A stretch of 64,000 bases of DNA from Lichenibacterium dinghuense (GTDB lineage: Bacteria; Pseudomonadota; Alphaproteobacteria; Rhizobiales; Beijerinckiaceae), in contig NZ_JAJLMN010000001.1 of NCBI RefSeq assembly GCF_021730615.1, positions 4,927,501 through 4,991,500 of the forward strand, in the 5' to 3' direction. Each line of letters begins with the position of its first letter. Position 1 is the first letter of the stretch. A program made the position numbers and the translations under genes. The notes under the pieces were generated by a model. It did not search any database. It saw only the letters and a program-made list of their open reading frames with translations, and had not been told where the DNA came from. This document shows positions 46,650-54,599 of this stretch, piece by piece.

Positions 46650-46919
46650 TCACAGATGGTTGAGGATGCGACCCACTGGGCCGTTGCCACGGTGGTGACG
46701 GTCGTAACCGCGACGGTGGTCGCGGTGGTGATGATCGTACCCGTGGCGACGATCCCTGTGGTGATGGTCGTACCTGTCATCGTACCGCACCTGCTGCAGG
46801 TTCGTGACGGGCACCTCTGCAACGACAGCAGCCACAGGGAGGGCGAATGCGGGCGCGGTCACAAGGATGGCTGCGCCGAGAACCACGCCGCCCAGGACAG
46901 TGAAATTGGATTTCATCAT
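46650..46919 (-). CDS. Small secreted His/Asp/Tyr-rich repeat protein
   Basis: The 89-residue protein has a signal peptide (MMKSNFTVLGGVVLGAAILV to FALP) and a mature part with a repeated unit: DDRYDHHHRDRRHGYDHHHR then DHRRGYDRHHRGNGPVG. The clustered His and Asp residues suggest metal binding (Ni, Zn, Cu or Mn) in the periplasm; this is inference. A candidate EcfG promoter and an unusually AT-rich region (46920-47100) lie upstream on its strand. No family name is recognised with certainty. Confidence 0.75.
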   Translation of the reverse strand: MMKSNFTVLGGVVLGAAILVTAPAFALPVAAVVAEVPVTNLQQVRYDDRYDHHHRDRRHGYDHHHRDHRRGYDRHHRGNGPVGRILNHL

Positions 46920-46952
46920 CTGCTAATTCTCCAATATAAGATGCTCTTACTC

Positions 46953-46977
46953 AACATAAAAATTGGCATGGAGTTCC
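46953..46977 (-). promoter_or_regulatory. Candidate EcfG-type stress promoter for His-rich protein
   Basis: On the minus strand GGAAC (complement of 46973-46977) is followed after 16 bases by TGTT (complement of 46953-46956). This matches GGAAC-N16/17-CGTT with one change in the -10. The start codon is at 46919, giving a leader of about 25-30 bases. Placement is good but the call is by consensus only. Confidence 0.4.
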
Positions 46978-47103
46978 CCATTTTTATCGTAAAATCATCC
47001 GTATTCGAGTTTTAAATCGACACGAACTTTTGAAAATGATAGAAAAACAGAATAATGCATATAGGAAGTGCGTCTATCGGGCGCCGGATGACGATGTCTC
47101 TGG

Positions 47104-47421
47104 TCACCCTGCTGTGTGGTGACGACGTCCACTCTCCTTGCTGGCACGCTTGAGCGCTTCGCCCAGCAGCGCGCCCTTCTCCCGGGTGCCAGTGTTATCG
47201 GTCGCTGCCGATGCGCCCGACGGTGGAGACTCGCCGCGCATCTCCCGCCTCTGCTGGCGGGCGATGTCCCGGGCGCGGCTGCGTCGGTCCCGCAGATAAC
47301 GGATCAGCTCGGCGAGTTCGCCATCCGTCTCGTCCCGAAGGGCGGGGAGGTGGGTTCGGGCGACCATCTCGCCCTCCTCCCTGTCCAACACGCGGGACTC
47401 GGCTCTCTGCGGTGTCGACAT
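47104..47421 (-). CDS. Small charged hypothetical protein
   Basis: The 105-residue protein starts MSTPQRAESRVLDREEGEMV with AGGAGA 5 bases upstream. The central helix ELAELIRYLRDRRSRARDIA then RQQRREMRGE is highly basic, and the tail is polar. No signal peptide or membrane segment. It is probably a cytosolic nucleic-acid- or protein-binding peptide, but no family was recognised. The frame can extend to 47556 without a ribosome site. Confidence 0.6.
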   Translation of the reverse strand: MSTPQRAESRVLDREEGEMVARTHLPALRDETDGELAELIRYLRDRRSRARDIARQQRREMRGESPPSGASAATDNTGTREKGALLGEALKRASKESGRRHHTAG

Positions 47422-47540
47422 CGGTTCTCCTGAACGTTGGGTCGACGGATTGACCCGAGGGCCTTCGGGGTCGCCGTGGATGGACATCGCGGGTCTACCG
47501 GAGGCGTGCTTCCTGCACGGCCCCCGTATGACGGAGTGTT

Positions 47541-48113
47541 CTACGGCTTCGCGCATGTAACGGTGAGGGGAACGGCACTGCCCGGGTCCGCCGACGCCGG
47601 ACAGTACGCCTTGTCGTCATCGGCGATGGTCGCTCCCGTGGAGCATGTCGCGGCGATGATCTGTTCTCCGGATCCGCACTGACCGGACACCGTCTTTCCC
47701 GTCTCGCCCGCGATGCGGTGCAGCACGAAGACCACCTTGCTGGTCGCCTGCGCGTCGGCGCCCGCAATCCCGGCCAGACCACCCGGGCCGACCGGCCCCT
47801 GTGGCCCCACCGGACCTGCGGGTCCGGCCGGTCCCTTCGGACCTGGGCCACCCGTGTCCCCAGAGGGGCCCTTCGGCCCGGCCGTCCCGACCGGACCTGC
47901 GTCGCCCTTGGCACCTGGCGCGCCTTGTGGGCCCGCTGGCCCCGCGGGACCGGCCGGGCCCAGCAGCCCTACGGGACCGACAGGTCCTGGCGCTCCCACG
48001 GGCCCTGGCGGGCCGGCGGGACCGACGGCACCCTGCTGGCCGTTGTCACCTTTGGAACAGGCACCGAGTCCCGCGAGGGCCACGACGGACAGGACTGCGA
48101 GCGAGCGTCTCAT
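47541..48113 (-). CDS. Collagen-like lipoprotein
   Basis: The 190-residue protein starts with a lipoprotein signal ([20 protein letters not shown], lipobox LGAC, Cys near 19). Residues ~27-125 are an almost unbroken Gly-x-y collagen-like tract ([20 protein letters not shown] and on), followed by a globular C-terminal domain with three cysteines ([37 protein letters not shown]). It is probably anchored in the outer membrane with a triple-helical stalk. Bacterial collagen-like proteins act in adhesion or spore and exopolymer structures; the role here is unknown. Confidence 0.88.
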   Translation of the reverse strand: MRRSLAVLSVVALAGLGACSKGDNGQQGAVGPAGPPGPVGAPGPVGPVGLLGPAGPAGPAGPQGAPGAKGDAGPVGTAGPKGPSGDTGGPGPKGPAGPAGPVGPQGPVGPGGLAGIAGADAQATSKVVFVLHRIAGETGKTVSGQCGSGEQIIAATCSTGATIADDDKAYCPASADPGSAVPLTVTCAKP

Positions 48114-48197
48114 GGAAACTCCGGATTTGGGGCGTCGGCCCCGTTTCGTGGGGAATGGGTCGGGCTTGAAGAGACGGCACCGCGGTGCGGACGGCCT

Positions 48198-48509
48198 TCA
48201 CCGGCGCAGGGCGCGGGCCACGGCGTCGTAGGACTTGCGACAGGACGGGGTGAGGCTGGAGCGCTGACCGGCCAGGCAGCTGATGACCGTGCGCTGAGAG
48301 AACAGGCTCGTGGGGCACAGCCGCATGGCGTCGCCCGTGCAACGGTCGATGGCGAGATGGCGCATGCGGGCACTCACGTCGCTTCGGTCCGCCGACGCGG
48401 GTGTCGACGTGAGGACGGCCGCGAGAGAGAGGCCGAGGAGGGCGGACCTCGTGGCCACTCCGACGCCAGGGGACGAGGCCATCGGTGGCATTTTCAGGGT
48501 CTGTGGCAT
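48198..48509 (-). CDS. Small secreted cysteine-containing protein
   Basis: The 103-residue protein has a signal peptide ([20 protein letters not shown] to ASA) and a mature part [20 protein letters not shown] then [20 protein letters not shown], with four cysteines spaced like small disulfide proteins. The pattern resembles exported alphaproteobacterial proteins of unknown function. It lies between the collagen-like lipoprotein and yetF, on the same strand. Confidence 0.65.
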   Translation of the reverse strand: MPQTLKMPPMASSPGVGVATRSALLGLSLAAVLTSTPASADRSDVSARMRHLAIDRCTGDAMRLCPTSLFSQRTVISCLAGQRSSLTPSCRKSYDAVARALRR

Positions 48510-48590
48510 CGTCGGTGTTCCGCAGTGAATGGGAGTGCGGCCGGGGTCTGATCCCGACCCGGAGGTGTCGAGGCCAGCCCGCCAGCGCGC

Positions 48591-49097
48591 TCAAGCGGCC
48601 TCGGGCAACGTCGGCTGCGCGGCTCGACGCAGCGACTCCTGGAGCACGCTCATCGAGCCGTCCGTCTCCAGCACGACGGCGTGGACCTCCGCGACATCGG
48701 ACACGCCTTGCGACCGGAGCACGGACAGCACCTCGTCGCGTGTGACGCGTTGCGACCTGAGCGCGGCGTCGAGGAACATGCCGTCCCGCAGGACCAATGT
48801 CGGCTCGCTCTTCACCAAAGACTCGAAGTGCGTCGAGCGCACCGACACCCAGGTGATGGCAAACTGGAGGAAGATGAGCAGCGCCATGGCGAGCACGCCC
48901 TCCGCCAACGCCACGGAGTTCGACAGCAGCACCGTGGCGAGCGTGGAGCCGAGCGCTACCGTGACCACGAGGTCGAAGGCGTTCAGCTTCGTCAGCGTGC
49001 GCTTGCCCGACACGCGGATGAACAGCACGAGGGCCACGTAGGCCAGCGTGCCGACGACAGGTACGCGCAGCAGGCCGATCCAGGTATCGAAGAACAT
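48591..49097 (-). CDS. YetF/DUF421 family membrane protein
   Basis: The 168-residue protein has the DUF421 pattern: three transmembrane helices (LRVPVVGTLAYVALVLFIRV with SGKRTLTKLNAFDLVVTVAL, GSTLATVLL and VLAMALLIFLQFAITWVSVR), then a soluble domain (PTLVLRDGMFLDAALRSQRV, VHAVVLETDGSMSVL). YetF-type proteins are linked to membrane and spore stress in other bacteria; the function is not known. Start at 49097 (MFFDTWIG); the frame extends to 49136. Confidence 0.85.
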   Translation of the reverse strand: MFFDTWIGLLRVPVVGTLAYVALVLFIRVSGKRTLTKLNAFDLVVTVALGSTLATVLLSNSVALAEGVLAMALLIFLQFAITWVSVRSTHFESLVKSEPTLVLRDGMFLDAALRSQRVTRDEVLSVLRSQGVSDVAEVHAVVLETDGSMSVLQESLRRAAQPTLPEAA

Positions 49098-49175
49098 GGT
49101 TCGGCTCCCGGGCCTCGCCCGCGTGGTGTCGTGCACACCGGTCCGACCATGGCCCGGTGCGCCGATGGCCCGAGG

Positions 49176-49349
49176 TCAGAAGATGACCTCGCCGGCCAGG
49201 AGACCGAGCACGACGAAGACCACGAAGACCGCGATGGCGATGAAGAACAGGATCTTGGCGATCTTGGCCGTCCCGGCGGACACGCCCGAGAAGCCGAAGA
49301 ACCCCGCCACGACGGAAACGACGAGGAACAGGATGGCGAGTTTCAGCAT
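49176..49349 (-). CDS. DUF1328 small membrane protein (YtjA-like)
   Basis: The 57-residue protein [20 protein letters not shown] then [20 protein letters not shown] and [17 protein letters not shown] is a typical DUF1328 member: two transmembrane helices with a [17 protein letters not shown] middle. The function is unknown, but members are often stress-induced. It lies 78 bases downstream of the next gene on the minus strand (stop of 49432) and upstream of yetF. Confidence 0.88.
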   Translation of the reverse strand: MLKLAILFLVVSVVAGFFGFSGVSAGTAKIAKILFFIAIAVFVVFVVLGLLAGEVIF

Positions 49350-49431
49350 GGCGAGGGCCCTTCGGTTTCGGTCGGTGGTGTCTGAGGGCTTTCGCCCCGG
49401 CCGCGGCGGGGCGGATCCCGGACGGGCCCCC

Positions 49432-50385
49432 TCATTTCAGTTCGGCCTTCAGGCTGTCGCCCGCGGCCGAGGCGACCTTCCCGAGCTTGTCACCGGCTTT
49501 CCGGACGAGGTCGGCGGCGCCGGACGCCGAAAGCCCTTGTTCCTTCGCGGTCGCGACGGCCCCGTCGATTGCGTCCTTCGCCGCGCCCTGGACCACCTCC
49601 GCCTTCTTGGCGGCGAAGGCCTTGGCCTTCGACTTCGCGTCGTCGCTCACCTCGCCGAGGTAGCGGTCCTCGACCTCCGAACGGGGCATGAGGGCCGCGA
49701 GGCCTCCACCCACGGCCAGGGCGAGCGCGCCGACGACGAGCGGCTGTCTCAGGAACAGCGCCTCGGCCATCCCCGCCACCGAGCGGGAAGCGTCCATCGA
49801 CGCGTCGTAGGCGGTGGATCCCGCATGGGACACGGCCTCATAGGCGGACGACCCCGCGTCCGACACGGCGTCATAGGCCGTCCCTCCTGCCCCCGACACC
49901 GTGCGCAGGGCGGTTACCGCCATCGACCGGCTGCCCGCCGCCCCCGCGGAGGCCGCCTCCGTCACCTGCGCGGACGCCGACGAGGCAGCGCCGCCCACCG
50001 CCGCGGCGGCGCGGCTCACGGACCCTCCCACGGCCGAGGCGGCTCCCGCCACAGCCTCGCCGACCCCGGAGGAGGCGTCCCCCGAGCGGGCGGAGGGGTT
50101 CGGCAGGGCACGCTGAGGCGGAGGGACGGCACCGCGCGACTGGCGCTGGCCGGTGCTGCGGGCGAGCGTGAGGGACGGCAGGGCCACGCCGCTGGCCTTG
50201 ACCAGGAACCACGCGGCACCGAGCCCGATCAGCGCCGCCGCGCCCGGCTTGTCCGATACGGCGCCTCCCAGGCGGTCGAGGAACTCGCCCGACCCGGACG
50301 GAGGCCGGGGAGCGCGAGCCGTCCCGGGGGACGGAACATCGTCGACGACGATGACCGGGTCGACGGACACGAGGCGTGCTGTCAT
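49432..50385 (-). CDS. Ala-rich membrane-associated protein, DUF3618-like
   Basis: The 317-residue protein has a basic/Pro-rich start, a hydrophobic helix ([20 protein letters not shown]), a long Ala/Ser-rich region with near-repeats ([20 protein letters not shown]), a second helix ([20 protein letters not shown]) and an amphipathic Ala/Lys tail ([20 protein letters not shown]). It parallels the protein at 51482 in layout (helix, Ala-rich, [12 protein letters not shown] versus STAVEDSLYGGA). Such proteins probably sit on the inner membrane as stress factors. It overlaps the holin-like gene by 4 bases. Confidence 0.7.
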   Translation of the reverse strand: MTARLVSVDPVIVVDDVPSPGTARAPRPPSGSGEFLDRLGGAVSDKPGAAALIGLGAAWFLVKASGVALPSLTLARSTGQRQSRGAVPPPQRALPNPSARSGDASSGVGEAVAGAASAVGGSVSRAAAAVGGAASSASAQVTEAASAGAAGSRSMAVTALRTVSGAGGTAYDAVSDAGSSAYEAVSHAGSTAYDASMDASRSVAGMAEALFLRQPLVVGALALAVGGGLAALMPRSEVEDRYLGEVSDDAKSKAKAFAAKKAEVVQGAAKDAIDGAVATAKEQGLSASGAADLVRKAGDKLGKVASAAGDSLKAELK

Positions 50386-50858
50386 CGGACCTGCTCCCTG
50401 ATCATCGCCGCGTCGTCATGCAGTTGCGCGATGGACCGCTTCGGCTTGAGGTTGTCGACCGACAGCCTCTGCAGGCCGAGCCAGCCGAGGGATCCGGCCG
50501 CGACGGCGCCGCACAGCGTGGCGATCAGCATCGACGCCGCCACGGGCAGGCCGAGGGCGACCAGGAAGGCCGCGACCGTGACGAGCAGCAGCGTCACGGT
50601 CGACAGGGCGAAGACCGCGGCCATCGCCACCATGGCCAGGCCGACCACGCCCTCGCGCGCCTTGGCGGCCAGTTCCGTCCGGACCAGTTCGATCTCGCTG
50701 CGGAACAGGGTCCTCACCTGCGCCAAGGCCGTCGAGACGAGTTCGGAGAAGGACGCGTCTCCGCCCGCCTCCGCCGTGGCATGGCGGTCGTCGCGGAAGG
50801 GCGCGCGACGCGGTCGCGAACCGAACATCCTCGGTTCCTCGGGTGCGAAGGCGCTCAT
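50382..50858 (-). CDS. Holin-superfamily III-like membrane protein
   Basis: The 158-residue protein has an amphipathic stretch FSELVSTALAQVRTLFRSEI then ELVRTELAAKAREGVVGLAM, and two transmembrane helices, ending SVDNLKPKRSIAQLHDDAAM. This is the actinobacterial-phage-holin-III-like family, which in proteobacteria occurs in chromosomal stress clusters rather than prophages. It overlaps both neighbours by 4 bases (50382-50385 and 50855-50858), so the three genes are a translationally coupled operon. Confidence 0.82.
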   Translation of the reverse strand: MSAFAPEEPRMFGSRPRRAPFRDDRHATAEAGGDASFSELVSTALAQVRTLFRSEIELVRTELAAKAREGVVGLAMVAMAAVFALSTVTLLLVTVAAFLVALGLPVAASMLIATLCGAVAAGSLGWLGLQRLSVDNLKPKRSIAQLHDDAAMIREQVR

Positions 50859-51442
50859 GACGCGGTCAACTCGGTGGAACGCACGGCGCCCCGGCCGGTC
50901 GGCCCGCCCGACGGGCCTCGCTCCGACGGCTTGGAGGAGTTCAGGAAGCGGACCAGGGCGAAGCCACCGAGGGCGGCGAGGCCCAGGAACAGGCCGGACT
51001 TGCGACGGGCGAAGTCCTGGGCGGTCTCGACGAGGTCGCCGACGCTGCGCTCGCGCAGCGCGTCGGAAGCGTTCCCAAGTCCCCGGGCGGCCTCCCGCAT
51101 GTACCGGGCCACCGGCGGGATTTCCTCGTCGAAGGCGTCGGCGGCCTCGCGCATCGCGGCGACGATACCTTCGACCCTGTCCGCACCGGCCTTCTTCCGG
51201 CCGTCGACGGCGCCCTGCAGGCTGTCCCAGACGTGAGAGGCGCCGTCCTTCGCGGTCTGGGCCACGTCGGACGCCATCCCCTTGGCATCCTCTACCGCGC
51301 CCGCGACCACGTCGGCGACGGGCTGCTTGGCGGTCCGATCAGGGCCCTGGCTCGCTTGAGGGTTGCGCCCGGGTACCTTCGTGGCTTCCGCACCGGCATC
51401 GGTCTTCCTGTTCGGCGTTTGGGCGGGCATGTCATTCGGCAT
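50855..51442 (-). CDS. Amphipathic membrane-anchored stress protein
   Basis: The 195-residue protein has a polar N-terminus (NRKTDAGAEATKVPGRNPQA), a long LEA/apolipoprotein-like amphipathic helix region (GAVEDAKGMASDVAQTAKDG, WDSLQGAVDGRKKAGAD), and one transmembrane helix near the C-terminus (SGLFLGLAALGGFALVRFLN). It looks like a DUF3618/CsbD-type membrane stress protein. AGGAAGG lies upstream of the ATG at 51442. The downstream gene start overlaps its stop. Confidence 0.75.
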   Translation of the reverse strand: MPNDMPAQTPNRKTDAGAEATKVPGRNPQASQGPDRTAKQPVADVVAGAVEDAKGMASDVAQTAKDGASHVWDSLQGAVDGRKKAGADRVEGIVAAMREAADAFDEEIPPVARYMREAARGLGNASDALRERSVGDLVETAQDFARRKSGLFLGLAALGGFALVRFLNSSKPSERGPSGGPTGRGAVRSTELTAS

Positions 51443-51481
51443 CGGAATCGTCCTTCCTGCTCGGCGATGTCGCCTCTGATG

Positions 51482-52483
51482 TCACGCGTCCCGCGCATCC
51501 AGGGACTTGGCCTGGACGGCCGAGGCGAGGTTGTCGGCCGTGTCGGCGACGACGCTCTGCACCTTGTCGCCGAGTCCCTGCGCGGCGGCCTTGGCCGAGG
51601 ACGGCGTGAGACCCTGGTCCTGCGCCGCCTGGACCGTGCTCTCGACGACACGTCCGGCCGCGACCTCGACCACGTCGAGCCCGTGTATCGCGGTCTCGGC
51701 AGCCTTCGCCTTCACGGCATCTCCAGCTCCGCCGTAGAGGCTGTCCTCCACCGCCGTCGAGGGGAGCGCGGCGGCGACGATGGCCCCGGCGAGGGCGACG
51801 AGCCCGCCGACCAGGAAAGGATTCTCCTGGACGCCGCGGAGCAGGCCCTTGCCGCCCACCCGGCCCGTCCGCCCGAGCCCGTCGACCGTCCGATGTGCGG
51901 TCGCGCCGACGGCCGCCGCGGACGACGCCGCCCAATCAGTTGCCCCGTCCACCATACGGGACCCTGCATCCATTCCGTCATGCATCATGCGACGACCCGC
52001 GTCCGCGAGGTCGTGCACGCCCGTCGACACCTGTGACCGCACGCTCTCATCATCGCGGAGGGAACCGTCGTCTTGCGCGTCACGCCCATGCCCCCCGTCG
52101 CGAAGGTTTCGGTGGGCCTGTCCCGTCTCGTCCCCGCCGCGGCTGGCGAGCGCCAGCCCGGCGCCCAGGAGCAGGAGGGGCGGCGGGACCAGCCTCAGGA
52201 CGCGGAGGAGGGGGTAGGCGAGCCCCGCACCGACCGCGACGGCCTGCAGTGGGTGCGCGAAGGCCTTGTCCCGTGCCGTGGTCAAGGCACCCGCCACGGA
52301 GTCGGTGGCGTACCGCCCCGCATCTGCCTTCAGGGCCTTGACGGACACCCGCTGTCTGACGCGACCGGCGGTGCCGGAGGCGAGGCGGTGCAGGCGGTCA
52401 ACCGTCTGGGCGAGTTCGGCCCGTTCCGAGCCGATCTTCTGCTCAAGCCGTTCCAACTTGGCCGTGTTTCCGGGTTCGGCCAT
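51482..52483 (-). CDS. DUF3618-containing membrane protein
   Basis: The 333-residue protein starts MAEPGNTAKLERLEQKIGSE then RAELAQTVDRLHRLASGTAG, a DUF3618-type helical segment. Two hydrophobic regions (AVAVGAGLAYPLLRVLRLVP with PPLLLLGAGLALAS, and VGGLVALAGAIVAAALPS) follow, with amphipathic helices between and after. GGAGG precedes the ATG at 52483. It is the first gene of an apparent four-gene operon with 50855, 50382 and 49432 (minus strand). Function: probably envelope maintenance; inferred. Confidence 0.78.
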   Translation of the reverse strand: MAEPGNTAKLERLEQKIGSERAELAQTVDRLHRLASGTAGRVRQRVSVKALKADAGRYATDSVAGALTTARDKAFAHPLQAVAVGAGLAYPLLRVLRLVPPPLLLLGAGLALASRGGDETGQAHRNLRDGGHGRDAQDDGSLRDDESVRSQVSTGVHDLADAGRRMMHDGMDAGSRMVDGATDWAASSAAAVGATAHRTVDGLGRTGRVGGKGLLRGVQENPFLVGGLVALAGAIVAAALPSTAVEDSLYGGAGDAVKAKAAETAIHGLDVVEVAAGRVVESTVQAAQDQGLTPSSAKAAAQGLGDKVQSVVADTADNLASAVQAKSLDARDA

Positions 52484-52538
52484 GCGGGCCTCCTCGACTT
52501 CGATCGGGACATGAGTTGCTACAAACCGGAGGCACCAT

Positions 52539-52570
52539 CCCGCCCGTGCCACTCAGGGCAGGCGGGCGGG
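52539..52570 (-). terminator. GC-rich hairpin downstream of repeat/PRC gene
   Basis: CCCGCCCGTGCC (52539-52550) pairs with GGCA plus CGGGCGGG (52557-52570) with a two-base bulge. It lies between the stop of the gene at 52603 and the DUF3618 gene at 52483 on the same strand. No T run, so it is a weak terminator or attenuator candidate. Confidence 0.45.
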
Positions 52571-52602
52571 ACGTGCCGCCCCGGGCCGGAGGTGCCGGTG
52601 GT

Positions 52603-53673
52603 TCAGGAGGCGGTGCCGACCTGGACCGAGCTGTTCATCTGCAGGTCCGTGTAGCCGGGCTGGTTGTCGCTCCACGAGTTCATCGAGCGGATCTGGTCGT
52701 CGGTCAGGCCGCGCATCTCCATGCGGCCGTTGCGCAGGACCATGCTGTCGAGCGGCAGGGCGACATGCTTCTGCCCCATGCCGAGGAAGCCGCCGTGGCC
52801 GATCACCGCGTAATCCTTGCCGTCCGTGTTCTTGACCACGTGCTCGATGTCGCCCAGCACGTCGCCCTTCATGTTGGTGACGTTCATGTTGAGCACGCGC
52901 GACACCTGCATGGCCGTGCCGGGCGCGGTGGCCGGGGCTGCGGTCTGGCCGGCCGGCATGGCCACGGGCATCACGGCCGCGCCGGCAGGCTTCGCGGTCC
53001 CATCCTCGTCGGCGTCAACGATCTTCACGTGGGGGTCGCCGGGGGCCTGCTTCACGTTCACCTTGGCCTGGTCCGCCGTGTAACGGATCACCGGCGCCGC
53101 CTGGGTCTGCTGCGTGGTCACCTCGGGCTTGGAGGCCTGCACGCTGACCTGAGCCGGGGCCGATCCGACCACCTGCACGGTGGGCTTGGGCTGGTTCACC
53201 TCGACCTGGGGCTGGGCCATAGAGACCGCGACCTGCGGCTTCGGCATCTGCACGGTGATCTCGGGCTGGGGGATCTCGACCGTCACGATCGCGGCCGCCT
53301 GATGCACCGTGATGGTGGGCTGGCCCTGGGTGACGGTGACGTCGGGCTGGGCCTGTTTGACGGTGACCTGCGCGGGCATCTGCTGGACTTGGACGCCGGC
53401 CGTGGTCGCGGCGTTGGCGGTCGCGGCGCCGGACGCCGGGGTGACGTTGCCCTTCGGGTCGAGCACGAACATCACCATGCGGCCGTCGTGCGTGCCGTTC
53501 CCCATCCACTCGCCGCCGTTGCCCTCGTGGAGCCCGGTGACCTGCGTGTAGCCGGCGCCCTCGACCTTGGCGCGGGCCTGGTTCTCGTCGAACGGTCCCG
53601 CGGCGAGCGCGACCGACACGGGGACGAGCATGAATGCGCCGAGGAGCGCGAGCGTGCTGGTGGAGGTCGTCAT
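52603..53673 (-). CDS. Periplasmic beta-repeat protein with PRC-barrel domain
   Basis: The 356-residue protein has a signal peptide (MTTSTSTLALLGAFMLVPVS to LAAG), a PepSY-like start (FDENQARAKVEGAGYTQVTG), then about ten alternating strands with the pattern QPxVTVxQxQPxITV (for example QAQPDVTVTQGQPTITVHQA and QPEITVQMPKPQVAVSMAQP), and a PRC-barrel domain (VLNMNVTNMKGDVLGDIEHV, YAVIGHGGFLGMGQKHVALP). The repeats may form a beta-solenoid. AGGAACT precedes ATG 53673. Related proteins occur in Hyphomicrobiales. Role unknown. Confidence 0.82.
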   Translation of the reverse strand: MTTSTSTLALLGAFMLVPVSVALAAGPFDENQARAKVEGAGYTQVTGLHEGNGGEWMGNGTHDGRMVMFVLDPKGNVTPASGAATANAATTAGVQVQQMPAQVTVKQAQPDVTVTQGQPTITVHQAAAIVTVEIPQPEITVQMPKPQVAVSMAQPQVEVNQPKPTVQVVGSAPAQVSVQASKPEVTTQQTQAAPVIRYTADQAKVNVKQAPGDPHVKIVDADEDGTAKPAGAAVMPVAMPAGQTAAPATAPGTAMQVSRVLNMNVTNMKGDVLGDIEHVVKNTDGKDYAVIGHGGFLGMGQKHVALPLDSMVLRNGRMEMRGLTDDQIRSMNSWSDNQPGYTDLQMNSSVQVGTAS

Positions 53674-53747
53674 AGTGAGTTCCTGTGCTGGTGTTTGTGA
53701 GACCGGCGGCGGGATCGCCGCCGGCATGTCCCGGGCGACGCGGCGCG

Positions 53748-53954
53748 TCAGCAGCGGGACGGCTGGCTCCGGCAGTACTTGTTCGGGGCGTTGCGATGGT
53801 TCTTGCGATGCATGCCGTACATGACCGGCAAGGCGTCACCGGCCCCCTGCGAGACGATGGAGGCAGGCTTGAGGGGCATCGCCTCCGCCACGCTCATCGA
53901 AGCGCCGAGGACGAGCGTGGAGGCACAGGCCAGTGCCAGACAAACATTCAGCAT
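53748..53954 (-). CDS. Very small secreted basic protein
   Basis: The 68-residue protein has a signal peptide (MLNVCLALACASTLVLGASM to AEA) and a short mature part with MYGMHRKNHRNAPNKYCRSQ then PSRC. The basic, cysteine-containing tail resembles that of the small protein at 32671. GGAGAGA at about 53957-53963 on its strand precedes the start. Function unknown. It lies just upstream of the repeat/PRC protein gene on the same strand. Confidence 0.65.
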   Translation of the reverse strand: MLNVCLALACASTLVLGASMSVAEAMPLKPASIVSQGAGDALPVMYGMHRKNHRNAPNKYCRSQPSRC

Positions 53955-54071
53955 CAGTTCTCTCCGTTCATGCGTAGAAGACAGTGGCGATATCTACATC
54001 CGCCACGGTTCGCACCGCTCCCGAGTCGGCTCAGCAGCCCGGGGACGCGATGTCGTTCGTCGATGGTATCT

Positions 54072-54428
54072 CTACTTCGAGCTGGACGGCTTCGAATCGG
54101 AATTCGACCCAGACTGGCTCGCGGGCGGGAGTTCCGTGACGGTGGTCACCGAGTCCGGCCCGATGACCATGGCGACCGGTTGACCCTTGGAATTCTTGGC
54201 GTGCACCAGGAAAGACGACGGCATCACGGACACGTCCGTGTAGCCCTGCTTGGACAGGGTGTTCTGGATCTCCTGCTTGACGTTCATGTTGCCCGACGGA
54301 TCCTGGCTTGACGAAGCGGACGAGGACGCCGACAGGCTGTTCTGGGAAGAGCCCGTGTCGGCTGCATAGGCGGACGCCACGCCGAAACTCATCAAGACGA
54401 GCGCGGAGCGAAAGGCGGTCTTGAGCAT
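54072..54428 (-). CDS. Small exported PepSY-like protein
   Basis: The 118-residue protein has a signal peptide (MLKTAFRSALVLMSFGVASA to AYAA), a Ser/Ala-rich linker (GSSQNSLSASSSASSSQDPS) and a compact PepSY/BON-like part (VKQEIQNTLSKQGYTDVSVM then PSSFLVHAKNSKGQPVAMVI). AAGGAAA lies upstream of the ATG at 54428. The GYTDV helix-strand motif is like the N-terminus of the 52603 protein (GYTQV), so the two may be related envelope proteins. Confidence 0.7.
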   Translation of the reverse strand: MLKTAFRSALVLMSFGVASAYAADTGSSQNSLSASSSASSSQDPSGNMNVKQEIQNTLSKQGYTDVSVMPSSFLVHAKNSKGQPVAMVIGPDSVTTVTELPPASQSGSNSDSKPSSSK

Positions 54429-54599
54429 GTGATTTTCCTTATGAGGCCAGGACAAGCACCTGGAAGTCGACATCTAGGAATTACTGATTGGCCACATATC
54501 GAACAATACGCCACCCATCAGTGTTTCAATGAGATCTGAATATTTTTGTAGAATTGCGCGAGACCGGTGTGATTGAGCATTTCTGCTCGTCAACATCGA

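Noticed and set aside
46548-47015. Plus-strand 155-codon frame opposite the His-rich peptide
   Set aside because: Its VVTVVTATVVAVVMIV-type stretch is the antisense of the His/Asp repeat, not a membrane protein.
47713-48231. Plus-strand Pro/Gly-rich frame opposite the collagen-like lipoprotein
   Set aside because: It mirrors the Gly-x-y repeat; the minus-strand frame has a signal peptide and lipobox, so that is the real gene.
50382-50858. Holin-like gene as a sign of a prophage
   Set aside because: No lysin, capsid, tail or integrase genes are adjacent; neighbours are chromosomal stress proteins coupled to it by 4-base overlaps.
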